Shown here piece by piece: positions 1 through 6,670 of a stretch of DNA of 8,422 nucleotides (position 1 is its first letter; every line of letters starts with the position of its first letter). Source of the DNA: Vulcanimicrobiota bacterium (GTDB taxonomy: Bacteria > Vulcanimicrobiota > Vulcanimicrobiia > Vulcanimicrobiales > Vulcanimicrobiaceae); contig JAFAMS010000496.1 of the NCBI GenBank assembly GCA_019233165.1, forward strand, positions 1 through 8,422. Direction: 5' to 3'. The position numbers and the translations under genes are program-made. The notes under the pieces are model-generated. The model saw nothing but the letters and a program-made list of their open reading frames with translations. It was not told the origin of the DNA and did no database searches.

Positions 1-421
1 TTCCGGTGAGCGAGACGTACGTCCCTTTGGTCGTTTCGAACGAGCCGAGAACGCCTCGCGGCGGAAGCCGCTGCGAGGTGTGCGTCAGCGGCTGACTTTC
101 TTTCGTCGGATTGAGCCAAACGGTACCGGTGACGAGCGGGATCCGCTTCGAGCGGCCATACTGGTCGAGCGTCGCCTCGTACGCGGTGCAGCGCACGAGC
201 TCGCCGATCTTGAGGCAGCCGGCTTTGCCGAGGACGATCCGTCCGCGTCCGTCGGCCGAGATCACTGCCATTGCCTGGTCTCGAACCATGACGACCACGT
301 TGTTATACGTCTTCGTGTCGCCGTCGCGCTGCCGGATGACGACAGTGCCCTTTGCATCGGCGGCGGTCCATGTGGCGACGACGGTCGCAAGGATCATAGC
401 GAACGCGGGTCTTCGTTTCAC
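1..421 (-). CDS. Secreted protein of unknown function (3' end outside window)
   Basis: I read this frame directly: 140 codons without a stop, running off the left edge. The chosen start is GTG at 421-419, 8 bases after an AGGAG Shine-Dalgarno (434-430) that lies inside the end of the upstream winged-helix gene. Only 2 bases separate that gene's TGA from this GTG, so translation is probably coupled. The first ~23 residues look like a signal peptide: basic MKRRP, a short hydrophobic stretch, then ADA before KGTVV, so export is likely. The mature part looks beta-rich, with short hydrophobic strands such as TYNNVVVMV and GRIVLGKAG, and has two cysteines 11 residues apart (KAGCLKIGELVRC) that could form a disulfide in the periplasm. 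I recognise no known domain. It is the last visible gene of the four-gene minus-strand run. The frame and signal peptide are solid; the function is unknown. Confidence 0.72.
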   Translation of the reverse strand, partial: MKRRPAFAMILATVVATWTAADAKGTVVIRQRDGDTKTYNNVVVMVRDQAMAVISADGRGRIVLGKAGCLKIGELVRCTAYEATLDQYGRSKRIPLVTGTVWLNPTKESQPLTHTSQRLPPRGVLGSFETTKGTYVSLTG

Positions 422-423
422 TC

Positions 424-894
424 TCAAGCTCCTCTGGGGTCTAGGCGATAGCCGACCCGCGGCACGGTGAGGATCAATCGCGGCTCGTGCGGATCGTTCT
501 CGACCTTCATGCGTAGAAGCCGCACGTAGACGTTGAGCGACGTGCTCTTTTTTGCGTCCTCACGATGCCAGACGTGCTGCATCAGCTCGCCTCGCGGAAC
601 CGTTCGGCCCTTTCGTAAGAGCAAGTATTCGAGCAACGCCGTCTCTCGCGCGGAGAGACGGATCGTCCGGCCGGATTTCGTGCAGCGCCCGCTTCGCATG
701 TCGAGCTGAAGAGACCCCAATGTAAGGACACGCCCCGGCGCGGTGGGCGCAGGCGCTTTCGAGTCGACGACGATGACGAGCGGAGCGGCGGTTTCCCGCG
801 CATCGACGACGCGGTAGCCGTTGGCCTCCAAAAGGCTGCGCAGTCGAGCGAGATCCTCGCCGTTATCCCTATCGGAACGAACCGAGATCGGCGT
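424..894 (-). CDS. OmpR-type winged-helix regulator with a shortened receiver-like N-terminus; start uncertain
   Basis: Residues ~55-152 form a complete OmpR/PhoB-type DNA-binding domain: N-terminal strands (RVLTLGSLQLD), the typical LSARETALLEYLLLRKG helix, ELMQHVW, the recognition-helix region STSLNVYVRLLRMKVE and the C-terminal hairpin LTVPRVGYRLD. In front lie only ~50 residues that resemble a receiver start: ISVRSD, then the helix DLARLRSLLEANGY, RVVDA and LVIVVDS. The rest of a receiver is missing, so phosphorylation control is doubtful. The frame stays open to 1266, but anything upstream of ~920 overlaps the neighbouring secreted gene in another frame. No ATG or GTG lies in the plausible start window. 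I place the start at ACG 894-892 because AAGGGGG (906-900) precedes it by 5 bases and it restores the first strand; CTG at 843 and TTG at 831 are alternatives. Likely a cytoplasmic transcription regulator, or a gene decaying through loss of its start. Target unknown. Confidence 0.7.
   Translation of the reverse strand, partial: TPISVRSDRDNGEDLARLRSLLEANGYRVVDARETAAPLVIVVDSKAPAPTAPGRVLTLGSLQLDMRSGRCTKSGRTIRLSARETALLEYLLLRKGRTVPRGELMQHVWHREDAKKSTSLNVYVRLLRMKVENDPHEPRLILTVPRVGYRLDPRGA
430..434 (-). promoter_or_regulatory. Ribosome binding site of the secreted gene at 421-1
   Basis: AGGAG on the minus strand, 8 bases before the GTG at 421. It sits within the last codons of the winged-helix gene. 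It decides the GTG start over the ATG eight codons later (397-395), which would cut off the basic end of the signal peptide. Confidence 0.6.
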
Positions 895-899
895 ACGTG

Positions 900-906
900 C
901 CCCCTT
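900..906 (-). promoter_or_regulatory. Strong Shine-Dalgarno in front of an ACG codon
   Basis: AAGGGGG on the minus strand, 5 bases before ACG at 894-892. The spacing is right for translation starting at that codon, which is why I prefer it for the winged-helix gene although ACG is a very rare start. If related genomes have ATG here, this is a start-codon mutation; if they have ACG too, it is a real weak start. Confidence 0.4.
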
Positions 907-920
907 GGACGAACCGCGAG

Positions 921-1472
921 CTAGGGAAGAACTTTGTAGAACGGCTCCGCTTCGATCTTCTTGACGATAACGGGGTCGTTCATTTCGAAAACAGTCGTCT
1001 TCTTGATGAGCGAGCCGTCGGTGTTGAAATACGCGACGCGCGCGGCCGCGGCGTCCAGTGCGGGGATCGAAGCCGCTTCCCGTACGCGCGCCAACGTCCC
1101 ATCGGTTCTGAAGCACACTTGCGTAGCCTTCTGCGCGCCCGACTGTGTGAAGCGATGCGCGTGGATCCAGACGTAGTGGCCGGCGTTGCGATAGACATCG
1201 ACGAGCGCCGCGGCGGCGTGCGTGCGGTCCGCGACGAGGTAGTCGGCATTGCTCGCCACAGCCCACGTACTCGACTTGAGGACTACATGGACGGGCGTCG
1301 CCGTCTTGATATAGTCGCGCGTAACGCCGCAGTTTGCGTCGATCCGAGCGACGAGGATGCTCGGCGAAACCATCTGCGACGGGGTCAACGGCTTCGTCGT
1401 CATCTGCGCGACGGCGGGAACCGACATCATGAAAAGCATCGCGACGGCAACGGCGACTGGCACCTTGCTCAT
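921..1472 (-). CDS. Secreted protein of unknown function
   Basis: A 183-residue protein. The start is ATG 1472-1470, because AAAGGA (1483-1478) precedes it by 5 bases; the in-frame ATG two codons earlier (1478) abuts that site. The N-terminus is a clear signal peptide: MSKVP, a hydrophobic core VAVAVAMLFMM, and a probable cleavage after VPAVA before Q23, so the mature ~160 residues are exported. There is one cysteine in each half (DANCGV and QVCFRTDG). The C-terminal third holds two similar short segments, FRTDGTLARV and FNTDGSLIKK, which look like repeated beta-hairpins with a TDG turn. I recognise no family. The gene starts 31 bases after the AraC-family gene stops and ends ~26 bases before the winged-helix gene, so it is probably co-transcribed with both. 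Presence of the gene is confident; the function is unknown. Confidence 0.82.
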   Translation of the reverse strand: MSKVPVAVAVAMLFMMSVPAVAQMTTKPLTPSQMVSPSILVARIDANCGVTRDYIKTATPVHVVLKSSTWAVASNADYLVADRTHAAAALVDVYRNAGHYVWIHAHRFTQSGAQKATQVCFRTDGTLARVREAASIPALDAAAARVAYFNTDGSLIKKTTVFEMNDPVIVKKIEAEPFYKVLP

Positions 1473-1477
1473 GGTCA

Positions 1478-1483
1478 TCCTTT
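1478..1483 (-). promoter_or_regulatory. Ribosome binding site choosing the start at 1472
   Basis: AAAGGA on the minus strand, 5 bases before ATG 1472. The upstream ATG at 1478 overlaps this site and so has no usable spacing to it. This gives a 183-residue product beginning MSKVP. Confidence 0.6.
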
Positions 1484-1503
1484 CTCGAGTGGAACGTCCT
1501 ATT

Positions 1504-2508
1504 CTAGACCGTTGCGCTCCGGCTCGGATATCCGGAAACCGACACCGCGCTGGGCTCGAGGGCACGGCGAAGCGTCGCGGACGGCGACTCGCCGAACAAT
1601 CGCCGGTAGGCCTCTGCGAAACGTCCGAAATGAAAGAACCCGACGCTCGTCGCGGCCGCGGTCACGGTCGTTCCTTCACTCGGGGCGAGGAGTTGCCGGC
1701 GAACGAGATCGAGCCGGCGGCTGACGACATAAGCCTTCGGCGTCAAGCCGTACGTCTCGAGAAAGCCTCGCTGCAGGGTGCGTTCGTTCGCGCCGGCGAC
1801 GAGGCACAGCTCGGCGACGCTGATCCGCTTCCTGAGATTCGATGCGAGGTACCGCTGCGCCGCGCGCGCCGCGCGCCTGCGCTCCGGCTCGTTGCCGACC
1901 GTACCTTCGCGCGAGATCCCGACGTCGAGCATTCGCACCAAACGCCGTTCGAGGCCCTGGTGAAAGGTCGCATTCCGTGCGAGACTCGGTGCGGCTTGCG
2001 CGGCGCTCAAGACCGACGTCGCGAACTCCACGAGGACCCTTCGATGCTCCGGCGATCTCGAACGCGGGGACCACCCCTCGTCGCCGAGACGTTTCGACCA
2101 CGCTTCGGACGATGCCCCGAACGAGGACGCACGGATGCTCATCACCAGATGTTGTCCCGAGACGCGTGAGAACAGCTCGATCTCTCGTCCCGGGCCTCCG
2201 GCGACGATCGAAAGCGCGTCGAGGTGCCTGCCGTTGAAAACGATTCGTTCGGGCGGCGTAAGCGGAAATGCGAGAAAGACGGTCTCCGCCGGGACCGACC
2301 CGTGGTAACGATGGCCGCATGAAAACTCGAGCCTTCCGAGCCGCACGCCCGGCGTGTGCAGCACCGTGCTTCGCAGTCGCAGCGGCCCCGGCTCCATCGG
2401 AACGACGACGCCGTTCCGCCAACCCGGAACGACTTCCGCAGCGTGCGGCGCGTCGGTCTCGATTGAGTCCACCCAGCCCCCTAAGAACAGCCTCTGATCC
2501 GTGAGCAC
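1504..2508 (-). CDS. AraC-family transcriptional regulator
   Basis: A 334-residue protein beginning at GTG 2508-2506, with GGGAGA (2519-2514) 5 bases upstream as ribosome binding site. The C-terminal ~100 residues (about 213-316) are a double helix-turn-helix of the AraC/XylS family. The first motif is around ISVAELCLVAGANERTLQRG (229-248), the linker contains GLTPKAYVVSRRLDLVRR, and the second motif is around TAAATSVGFFHFGRFAEAYR (283-302), followed by the conserved LFGESPSATLRR end. The N-terminal ~200 residues look like the cupin-like sensing part of such regulators but show no residue that names a ligand. AraC-family members usually activate a nearby or divergent operon. Here the divergent operon, 155 bases away, carries the barrel, secreted protein and sulfatase, so it is the likely target (inference). 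It is the first gene of the four-gene minus-strand run. Confidence 0.9.
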   Translation of the reverse strand: MLTDQRLFLGGWVDSIETDAPHAAEVVPGWRNGVVVPMEPGPLRLRSTVLHTPGVRLGRLEFSCGHRYHGSVPAETVFLAFPLTPPERIVFNGRHLDALSIVAGGPGREIELFSRVSGQHLVMSIRASSFGASSEAWSKRLGDEGWSPRSRSPEHRRVLVEFATSVLSAAQAAPSLARNATFHQGLERRLVRMLDVGISREGTVGNEPERRRAARAAQRYLASNLRKRISVAELCLVAGANERTLQRGFLETYGLTPKAYVVSRRLDLVRRQLLAPSEGTTVTAAATSVGFFHFGRFAEAYRRLFGESPSATLRRALEPSAVSVSGYPSRSATV

Positions 2509-2529
2509 TTGGTTCTCCCGTGGATTTTG

Positions 2530-2541
2530 TCCGATTTCGGA
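2530..2541. repeat. Short inverted repeat TCCGA-TT-TCGGA
   Basis: Two perfect 5-base arms separated by 2 bases, lying just upstream of the ribosome binding site of the AraC-family gene. It could be an operator for self-control of the regulator, but the arms are short enough to occur by chance. Confidence 0.3.
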
Positions 2542-2631
2542 TAGCCTCGAAGGTCCTTAGGCCGCAAACTAGGCGAGGTGAGTCGGGGCCGGAAAACGCC
2601 CTGTTACCAATGCTTATTATTAAAAACCTTC

Positions 2632-2645
2632 ATTAACGACTTAAT
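2632..2645. repeat. Short inverted repeat ATTAA-CGAC-TTAAT in the AT-rich island
   Basis: Perfect 5-base arms with a 4-base spacer, at or just downstream of the expected transcription start of the barrel-sulfatase operon and 18 bases before its TTG start. It might be a regulator site. AraC-family proteins usually bind direct rather than inverted repeats, so which protein would bind is open. Confidence 0.3.
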
Positions 2646-2650
2646 CGTCT

Positions 2651-2654
2651 GGAG
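2651..2654 (+). promoter_or_regulatory. Ribosome binding site supporting a TTG start
   Basis: GGAG, 9 bases before TTG 2664-2666. It supports TTG as the start of the barrel gene; the next in-frame GTG would fall inside the signal peptide core. Confidence 0.5.
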
Positions 2655-2663
2655 TTTACGGAC

Positions 2664-3512
2664 TTGAGAAGAACCTGCGAAGGTCGTGGGACGTTCGGCT
2701 GGGGAGTTGCGGTCGCTGTCGTGGCGCTCGCATGCGCCCTCGCCAGCCCCGCATCGGCGGCGGACGCGCAAGCGGATACCGGCTGGAGTTGGAGCGTCAC
2801 CCCGTACGTGTGGCTTCCCAGCATCAACGGCACGTTCAACTACGCGGTCCCGCCGCAGAACGGCGGCAGCAACGGCAGCGTCAGCGCGAGCAGCGGTCCG
2901 AATAACTACCTTTCGAATCTCAATTTCGCCGCGATGCTCGCCGGCGAAGCGCGACGCGATCGCTTGACCTTCGTCGGCGACTTCATCAATCTCAACCTCT
3001 CGGACAACAAAGCGAAGCTCCGCAATTTCAACGGACCGGGCGGGATCGTCGTGATACCGGTGACGTTTGCGGCCCAAACGCACATCTCGGGGACGATCGC
3101 CGAAGGCGGCGCAGGCTGGACGCTCTCCCGAGGGAGCGCCGGGAACCTCGACGTGCTGCTCGGCGTTCGCTACGCCGGCGTGACGTCGTCGCTGGCGTGG
3201 CAGATCACGGGGCCGTTCAACATCTTCAACCCAAACGGAAGCGTGTCGAGCAAGGTCAACCTCACCGACGCGATCGGCGGCGTACGCGGCCGCTTGAACC
3301 TCGGCGGCCACTGGTACCTGCCGTATTACCTCGACGGCGGCGCCGGCGGCTCGCAATTTACGTGGCAGGGCGTCGGCGGCTTCGCGTACGCGCTGAACAA
3401 GAACACGAGCCTCCAAGTCGTCCATCGCACGTTGCACTACACGACCGGCTCGAGCGCGTTGCAAAACATCAGCTTCTCGGGCCCCGCTCTCGCAGCGACG
3501 TTCCGGTTCTAA
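2664..3512 (+). CDS. Outer-membrane beta-barrel protein
   Basis: A 282-residue protein with a TTG start. The signal peptide is clear: basic N-terminus, core VAVAVVALACALA, and probable cleavage after ASPASA before ADAQAD. The mature protein opens with alternating strands (WSWSVTPYVWLPSINGTF), has a Gly/Ser/Asn-rich stretch at about residues 66-83 that looks like a surface loop, and continues with amphipathic segments such as LTFVGDFINLNL, LDVLLGVRYAGV and HWYLPYYLDGG. It ends ALAATFRF; a final aromatic residue is typical of outer-membrane barrels recognised by the BAM machinery. The length suggests a mid-sized barrel, but I cannot fix the strand number. It is the first gene of the operon, 21 bases before the secreted protein and upstream of the sulfatase. 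A role in letting the sulfated substrate through the outer membrane, or in holding the enzyme there, is inference; it could also be a structural barrel. Confidence 0.8.
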   Translation: MRRTCEGRGTFGWGVAVAVVALACALASPASAADAQADTGWSWSVTPYVWLPSINGTFNYAVPPQNGGSNGSVSASSGPNNYLSNLNFAAMLAGEARRDRLTFVGDFINLNLSDNKAKLRNFNGPGGIVVIPVTFAAQTHISGTIAEGGAGWTLSRGSAGNLDVLLGVRYAGVTSSLAWQITGPFNIFNPNGSVSSKVNLTDAIGGVRGRLNLGGHWYLPYYLDGGAGGSQFTWQGVGGFAYALNKNTSLQVVHRTLHYTTGSSALQNISFSGPALAATFRF

Positions 3513-3533
3513 CTCCTTTAGAAAGGTTTTCGT

Positions 3534-4097
3534 ATGCGTTCTTCGCTCGGAGTGGCTCGACTATCCGTTCTTGCGACATTCGTTTTGTGCTCGGCCGCGA
3601 ACGGGGCGGCCCAGACGACGGCGCCGGCCGGCACCGCGCACGTTCCGCACGCCAGTCAGCTCATCAAAATCGTGGCCTGCAATCCGGCCCTCAACGCAAT
3701 GCAGACGGGCGGTTGGGTCGGCTACGCGCCCGCGTACGTCGGACCGTATCGTCCGTATTGGGGCTACGGCGCGTGGGGCGGTTCGTACTATCAGGCACCC
3801 GTTACCTCGACGAGCCCGGAGCTCGGGATCGACTACGTCAACTTGACGCACAAGACGATGAAGCGGATCGAATTCGGTCTCGTCGCCAACGGCGTCCTCA
3901 AAGCGGAAGTGCTCGACGTCGGCACGTTTTCTCCCGGTGTCGAGATCAAAAAGAAGTTCTCGATCAGCGAAAACGTGTTCCCGATCGGCACCGGGCTGCC
4001 GCGGTGTCCGCCGCTGCACATCACCTTCGACGACGGGACGAAGTGGCGCAACCCCGGTCTCCCGCCGAAAAACACGCAGATCTACGTCAATCCGTAG
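3534..4097 (+). CDS. Secreted Tyr/Trp/Gly-rich protein of unknown function
   Basis: A 187-residue protein beginning at ATG 3534, with GAAAGG (3521-3526) 7 bases upstream. Residues 1-26 are a signal peptide (SVLATFVLCSA core, likely cleavage near GAA before Q27). The cysteine in FVLCS lacks a small residue at -1, so I do not read it as a lipobox. Residues ~59-88 are rich in Tyr, Trp, Gly and Pro (GYAPAYVGPYRPYWGYG), suggesting an exposed aromatic segment that could bind sugars or aromatic ligands. Residues ~97-187 look like a compact beta-sandwich with strands such as LGIDYVNLT, IEFGLVANG and LHITFDDGT. Two cysteines (49 and 158) may pair. It lies between barrel and sulfatase with gaps of 21 and 28 bases, so all three are surely co-transcribed. 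I recognise no named family; a binding or anchoring role next to the sulfatase is inference. Confidence 0.8.
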   Translation: MRSSLGVARLSVLATFVLCSAANGAAQTTAPAGTAHVPHASQLIKIVACNPALNAMQTGGWVGYAPAYVGPYRPYWGYGAWGGSYYQAPVTSTSPELGIDYVNLTHKTMKRIEFGLVANGVLKAEVLDVGTFSPGVEIKKKFSISENVFPIGTGLPRCPPLHITFDDGTKWRNPGLPPKNTQIYVNP

Positions 4098-4125
4098 ACG
4101 TGTCGCCCAGACAGGAGCTCCTTTC

Positions 4126-6657
4126 ATGAAGCGCGGGACCGCCTTTACCATCGCAGGGATCACGCTGGCCGGCAGTGCCGTCGCAGCGATGACGTACGCC
4201 GCCGAACCTTGGAACGGGATGGTCAAGACCGACATCCAGTCGCTGCTCGGCCGGCGGGACGTGAGCCAAAGCAAAGTGATCCCGGCGCCCGAGCCGACGT
4301 ATGGTGGGACGATCGACAAGGACGCTTATAAGTCGTCGGCATGGTGGGCGCCCGCAATTGCGCCAAAGAAGGGCTCGCCGAACGTCCTCTTAGTGTTGAT
4401 CGACGACGAGGGTTTTGCGGCGAACAGCTCGTTCGGCGGCTTGATACCGACGCCGGTCTCGGATCAGCTCGCGAAGGAAGGCCTGCGCTTCAACAACTTT
4501 CACACGACCGCCCTGTGCTCGCCGACGCGAGCGGCGCTCATCACGGGCCGCAATCACGGCGCGGTCGGATTCGAGCAAGTCGCCGAAGTCGCAACCGGCT
4601 TCCCCGGCTACAACGGAACGATCGGTAAGCAGAACGCGACGATCGGGCGGATCCTGCAAGCGAACGGGTATGCAACCTCGTGGTTTGGTAAGGACCACAA
4701 CATCCCGCTCTGGCAGGCGACCGACGACGGCCCCAAAGATCAGTGGCCGAGCGGCGAGGGCTTCGACTATTTCTACGGGTTCATCGGCGGGGACATGGAC
4801 CAGTGGCACCCGACGATCTTCGAAAACGTCAACCAGATCTTCCCCGACGTGGGCCACCCGGGCTACAACTTCAACACGGACATGGCCGACAAAGCGATCG
4901 CGTGGCTGAAGCGGATCAACGACCTCAACCCGACGCAACCGGTCTTTCTGTACTATTGTCCCGGCGCAACGCACGCGCCGCATCAACCAACTCCGGCCTG
5001 GATCGCGAAGTTCAAGGGCAAGGTCGACATGGGGTGGGACGCGTATCGCGAGATGGCGGTCAAGCGCATGAAAGCGATGGGGACGATCCCCAAAAACGCC
5101 AAGCTCACGCCGTGGCCCGACGCGAAGGCGAAAGACAACGTCAACATGGGGTACGGGGGCGTAACGCTCCCGCATTGGAACTCCCTGACGCCCTATCAGA
5201 AACAGGCGTACGCGCACATGATGGAGGTCTACGCAGCCTATCTCGCCGAGACCGATTACGAGATCGGGCGCGTCGTCCAAGCGTTCAAAGACACCGGCCG
5301 CTACAAGAACACGCTCGTCATGTACATTCACGGCGACAACGGTGCCAGCGCCGAAGGGACGCCGGACGGGACCTTCAGCGAAGTCGCCGCCTTCAACGGG
5401 ATTCGGCCTCCGGTCACGGAGTTCGGACCGAAGTTCTTACCGCATTGGGGCGACGAATTCACCGACGCGCACTACCCCGTGCAGTGGGCTTGGGCGCTGA
5501 ACACGCCGTTCAAGTGGACGAAGCAGGTTGCGTCTTATTACGGCGGGACACGCAACGGGATGGTCGTCTCCTGGCCGGGCCACATCGGAGACCCTGGCGG
5601 AATCCGCTCGCAGTTTCACCACGTCATCGACGTCGCTCCGACGATTCTCGAGGCGACGGGGATCGTCGAGCCCGACACCGTCGACGGCGTGCAACAGCAG
5701 CCGATCGAGGGCGTCAGCTTCGCGTATGCGTTCAAGAAGGGTACTGCGAACGACGCATCGCCGCACAAAGTGCAGTATTTCGAGATCTTCGGCGCTCCCG
5801 CGATCTATAGCGAGGGCTGGGTTGCCGCCGCAGAACCGCACGCGATCCCGTGGCTGCTCCTCCAGAACAAGCCGATCAAGGACATTTGGGAGACGACCAA
5901 ATGGCATCTCTACCACGTCGCCGCCGACGACGATTGGACCGAATACACCGACGTCCAAGACAAGTACCCGGACAAGCTCAAGGAGCTCGTCGCGCTCTTC
6001 GTCTCCGAGGGCGAGAAGAACAATGCGTTCCCGCTCAACAATCTACCGGTCTTCTTCAACCCGCGTCCCAGCATGGTCGCCGGCCGCTCGACGATCGTCT
6101 ACCATCCGGGAATCGTCGCGCTCAATCAAGCCGACACGCCGAACGTCCTCAATAACGATTACAGCATCGAAGGTGACGTGACGGTTCCGGCCGGCGGCGC
6201 GAACGGCGTCATCATGGCGAACGGCGGCCGCTTCGGCGGGTACGCGATGTGGCTTGACGGCGGGAAGCCGGCCTATTCGTACAACCTCGTTCAGGTTGCG
6301 ATGTTCAGATGGGAAGGGACGAGCGCGCTCGCTCCCGGACCGCACAAGATCGTCTTCAAATTCGCCGCCGACGGCGGCGGCCCGGGGAAAGGTGGCCTGG
6401 GGACGCTGAGCGTCGACGGCACCGTTGTCGACAGTCATCGGATCCCGCACACGATCCCCGGAACGATGCCGTGGTTCGAGGGTCTCGATATCGGCGCGGA
6501 TTACTCGACCCCGGTCGACGAGAAGTACGCGGTGCCGAACAAGTTCACCGGTTCGATCTCGCAGGTCGTCTTCAAGGTCGGGCCGATGAAGCTCACCAAA
6601 GCGGGCCGCGAGGAATGGCGCCGCGAGCGCGTCGCCGCCTCACTGGGAGCTCAGTAA
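4126..6657 (+). CDS. Exported Cys-type arylsulfatase (AtsA-like, type I formylglycine sulfatase)
   Basis: An 843-residue enzyme that hydrolyses a sulfate ester to alcohol or phenol plus sulfate. Start ATG 4126 has AGGAG (4113-4117) 8 bases upstream, and a signal peptide follows (core FTIAGITLAGSAVAAM). The active-site signature is CSPTRAALITG with Cys131, the residue to be oxidised to formylglycine. Other expected residues are present: metal ligands Asp93-Asp94 (VLIDDEG) and Asp404-Asn405 (HGDNG), Lys189 and His191 (FGKDHN), His283/His286 (THAPH), and Lys466 before YYGGTRNGM. The FGKDHN form in place of the common GKWH matches the long AtsA-like class; residues ~640-843 form a beta-rich C-terminal domain, and the length fits that class. 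It is the last gene of the plus-strand operon, and the maturase gene lies convergently 13 bases beyond. The substrate cannot be told from sequence: no glycoside hydrolase or lyase accompanies it, so an aryl or alkyl sulfate is as likely as a polysaccharide. Confidence 0.93.
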   Translation: MKRGTAFTIAGITLAGSAVAAMTYAAEPWNGMVKTDIQSLLGRRDVSQSKVIPAPEPTYGGTIDKDAYKSSAWWAPAIAPKKGSPNVLLVLIDDEGFAANSSFGGLIPTPVSDQLAKEGLRFNNFHTTALCSPTRAALITGRNHGAVGFEQVAEVATGFPGYNGTIGKQNATIGRILQANGYATSWFGKDHNIPLWQATDDGPKDQWPSGEGFDYFYGFIGGDMDQWHPTIFENVNQIFPDVGHPGYNFNTDMADKAIAWLKRINDLNPTQPVFLYYCPGATHAPHQPTPAWIAKFKGKVDMGWDAYREMAVKRMKAMGTIPKNAKLTPWPDAKAKDNVNMGYGGVTLPHWNSLTPYQKQAYAHMMEVYAAYLAETDYEIGRVVQAFKDTGRYKNTLVMYIHGDNGASAEGTPDGTFSEVAAFNGIRPPVTEFGPKFLPHWGDEFTDAHYPVQWAWALNTPFKWTKQVASYYGGTRNGMVVSWPGHIGDPGGIRSQFHHVIDVAPTILEATGIVEPDTVDGVQQQPIEGVSFAYAFKKGTANDASPHKVQYFEIFGAPAIYSEGWVAAAEPHAIPWLLLQNKPIKDIWETTKWHLYHVAADDDWTEYTDVQDKYPDKLKELVALFVSEGEKNNAFPLNNLPVFFNPRPSMVAGRSTIVYHPGIVALNQADTPNVLNNDYSIEGDVTVPAGGANGVIMANGGRFGGYAMWLDGGKPAYSYNLVQVAMFRWEGTSALAPGPHKIVFKFAADGGGPGKGGLGTLSVDGTVVDSHRIPHTIPGTMPWFEGLDIGADYSTPVDEKYAVPNKFTGSISQVVFKVGPMKLTKAGREEWRRERVAASLGAQ

Positions 6658-6670
6658 CCGAAGCCTACGC

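Larger units (their letters stand above)
2509..2663. promoter_or_regulatory. Divergent promoter region between the AraC-type regulator and the sulfatase operon
   Basis: The longest gene-free stretch in the window (155 bases). It holds a 35-base AT-rich island (2611-2645, 27 of 35 bases A or T) in otherwise GC-rich DNA. TATTAT at 2615-2620 is a good -10 candidate for the plus-strand operon, giving a leader of roughly 37 bases. No good -35 is visible 17 bases upstream (GAAAAC), as would suit an activator-dependent promoter. On the minus strand, TTGCGG and TATCCG about 18 bases apart (around 2568 and 2544) are a weak promoter candidate for the AraC gene. None of this is proven by sequence alone. 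Confidence 0.5.

Noticed and set aside
895..1266. N-terminal extension of the winged-helix frame
   Set aside because: It is open but lies over the secreted gene at 921-1472, and its Arg-rich translation has no domain character.
1357..2169. Plus-strand open frame opposite the AraC-family gene
   Set aside because: Arg/Ala-rich shadow with no motif; the AraC double helix-turn-helix on the other strand is unambiguous.
2604..3464. Long open minus-strand frame opposite the outer-membrane barrel gene
   Set aside because: The translation is rich in Arg, Ala, Val and Asp with no domain, and the plus-strand gene has a signal peptide, a ribosome binding site and a barrel-type C-terminus. It is a shadow typical of GC-rich DNA.
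3937..4125. Upstream extension of the sulfatase frame by 63 codons
   Set aside because: It overlaps the secreted protein gene and is Arg/Ser-rich. ATG 4126 has a good AGGAG and begins a proper signal peptide.
4390..5331. A 313-codon open frame on the minus strand within the sulfatase gene
   Set aside because: It lies opposite the catalytic domain with all sulfatase motifs; the composition is Arg/Val/Asp-rich and shows no family, so it is an antisense shadow.
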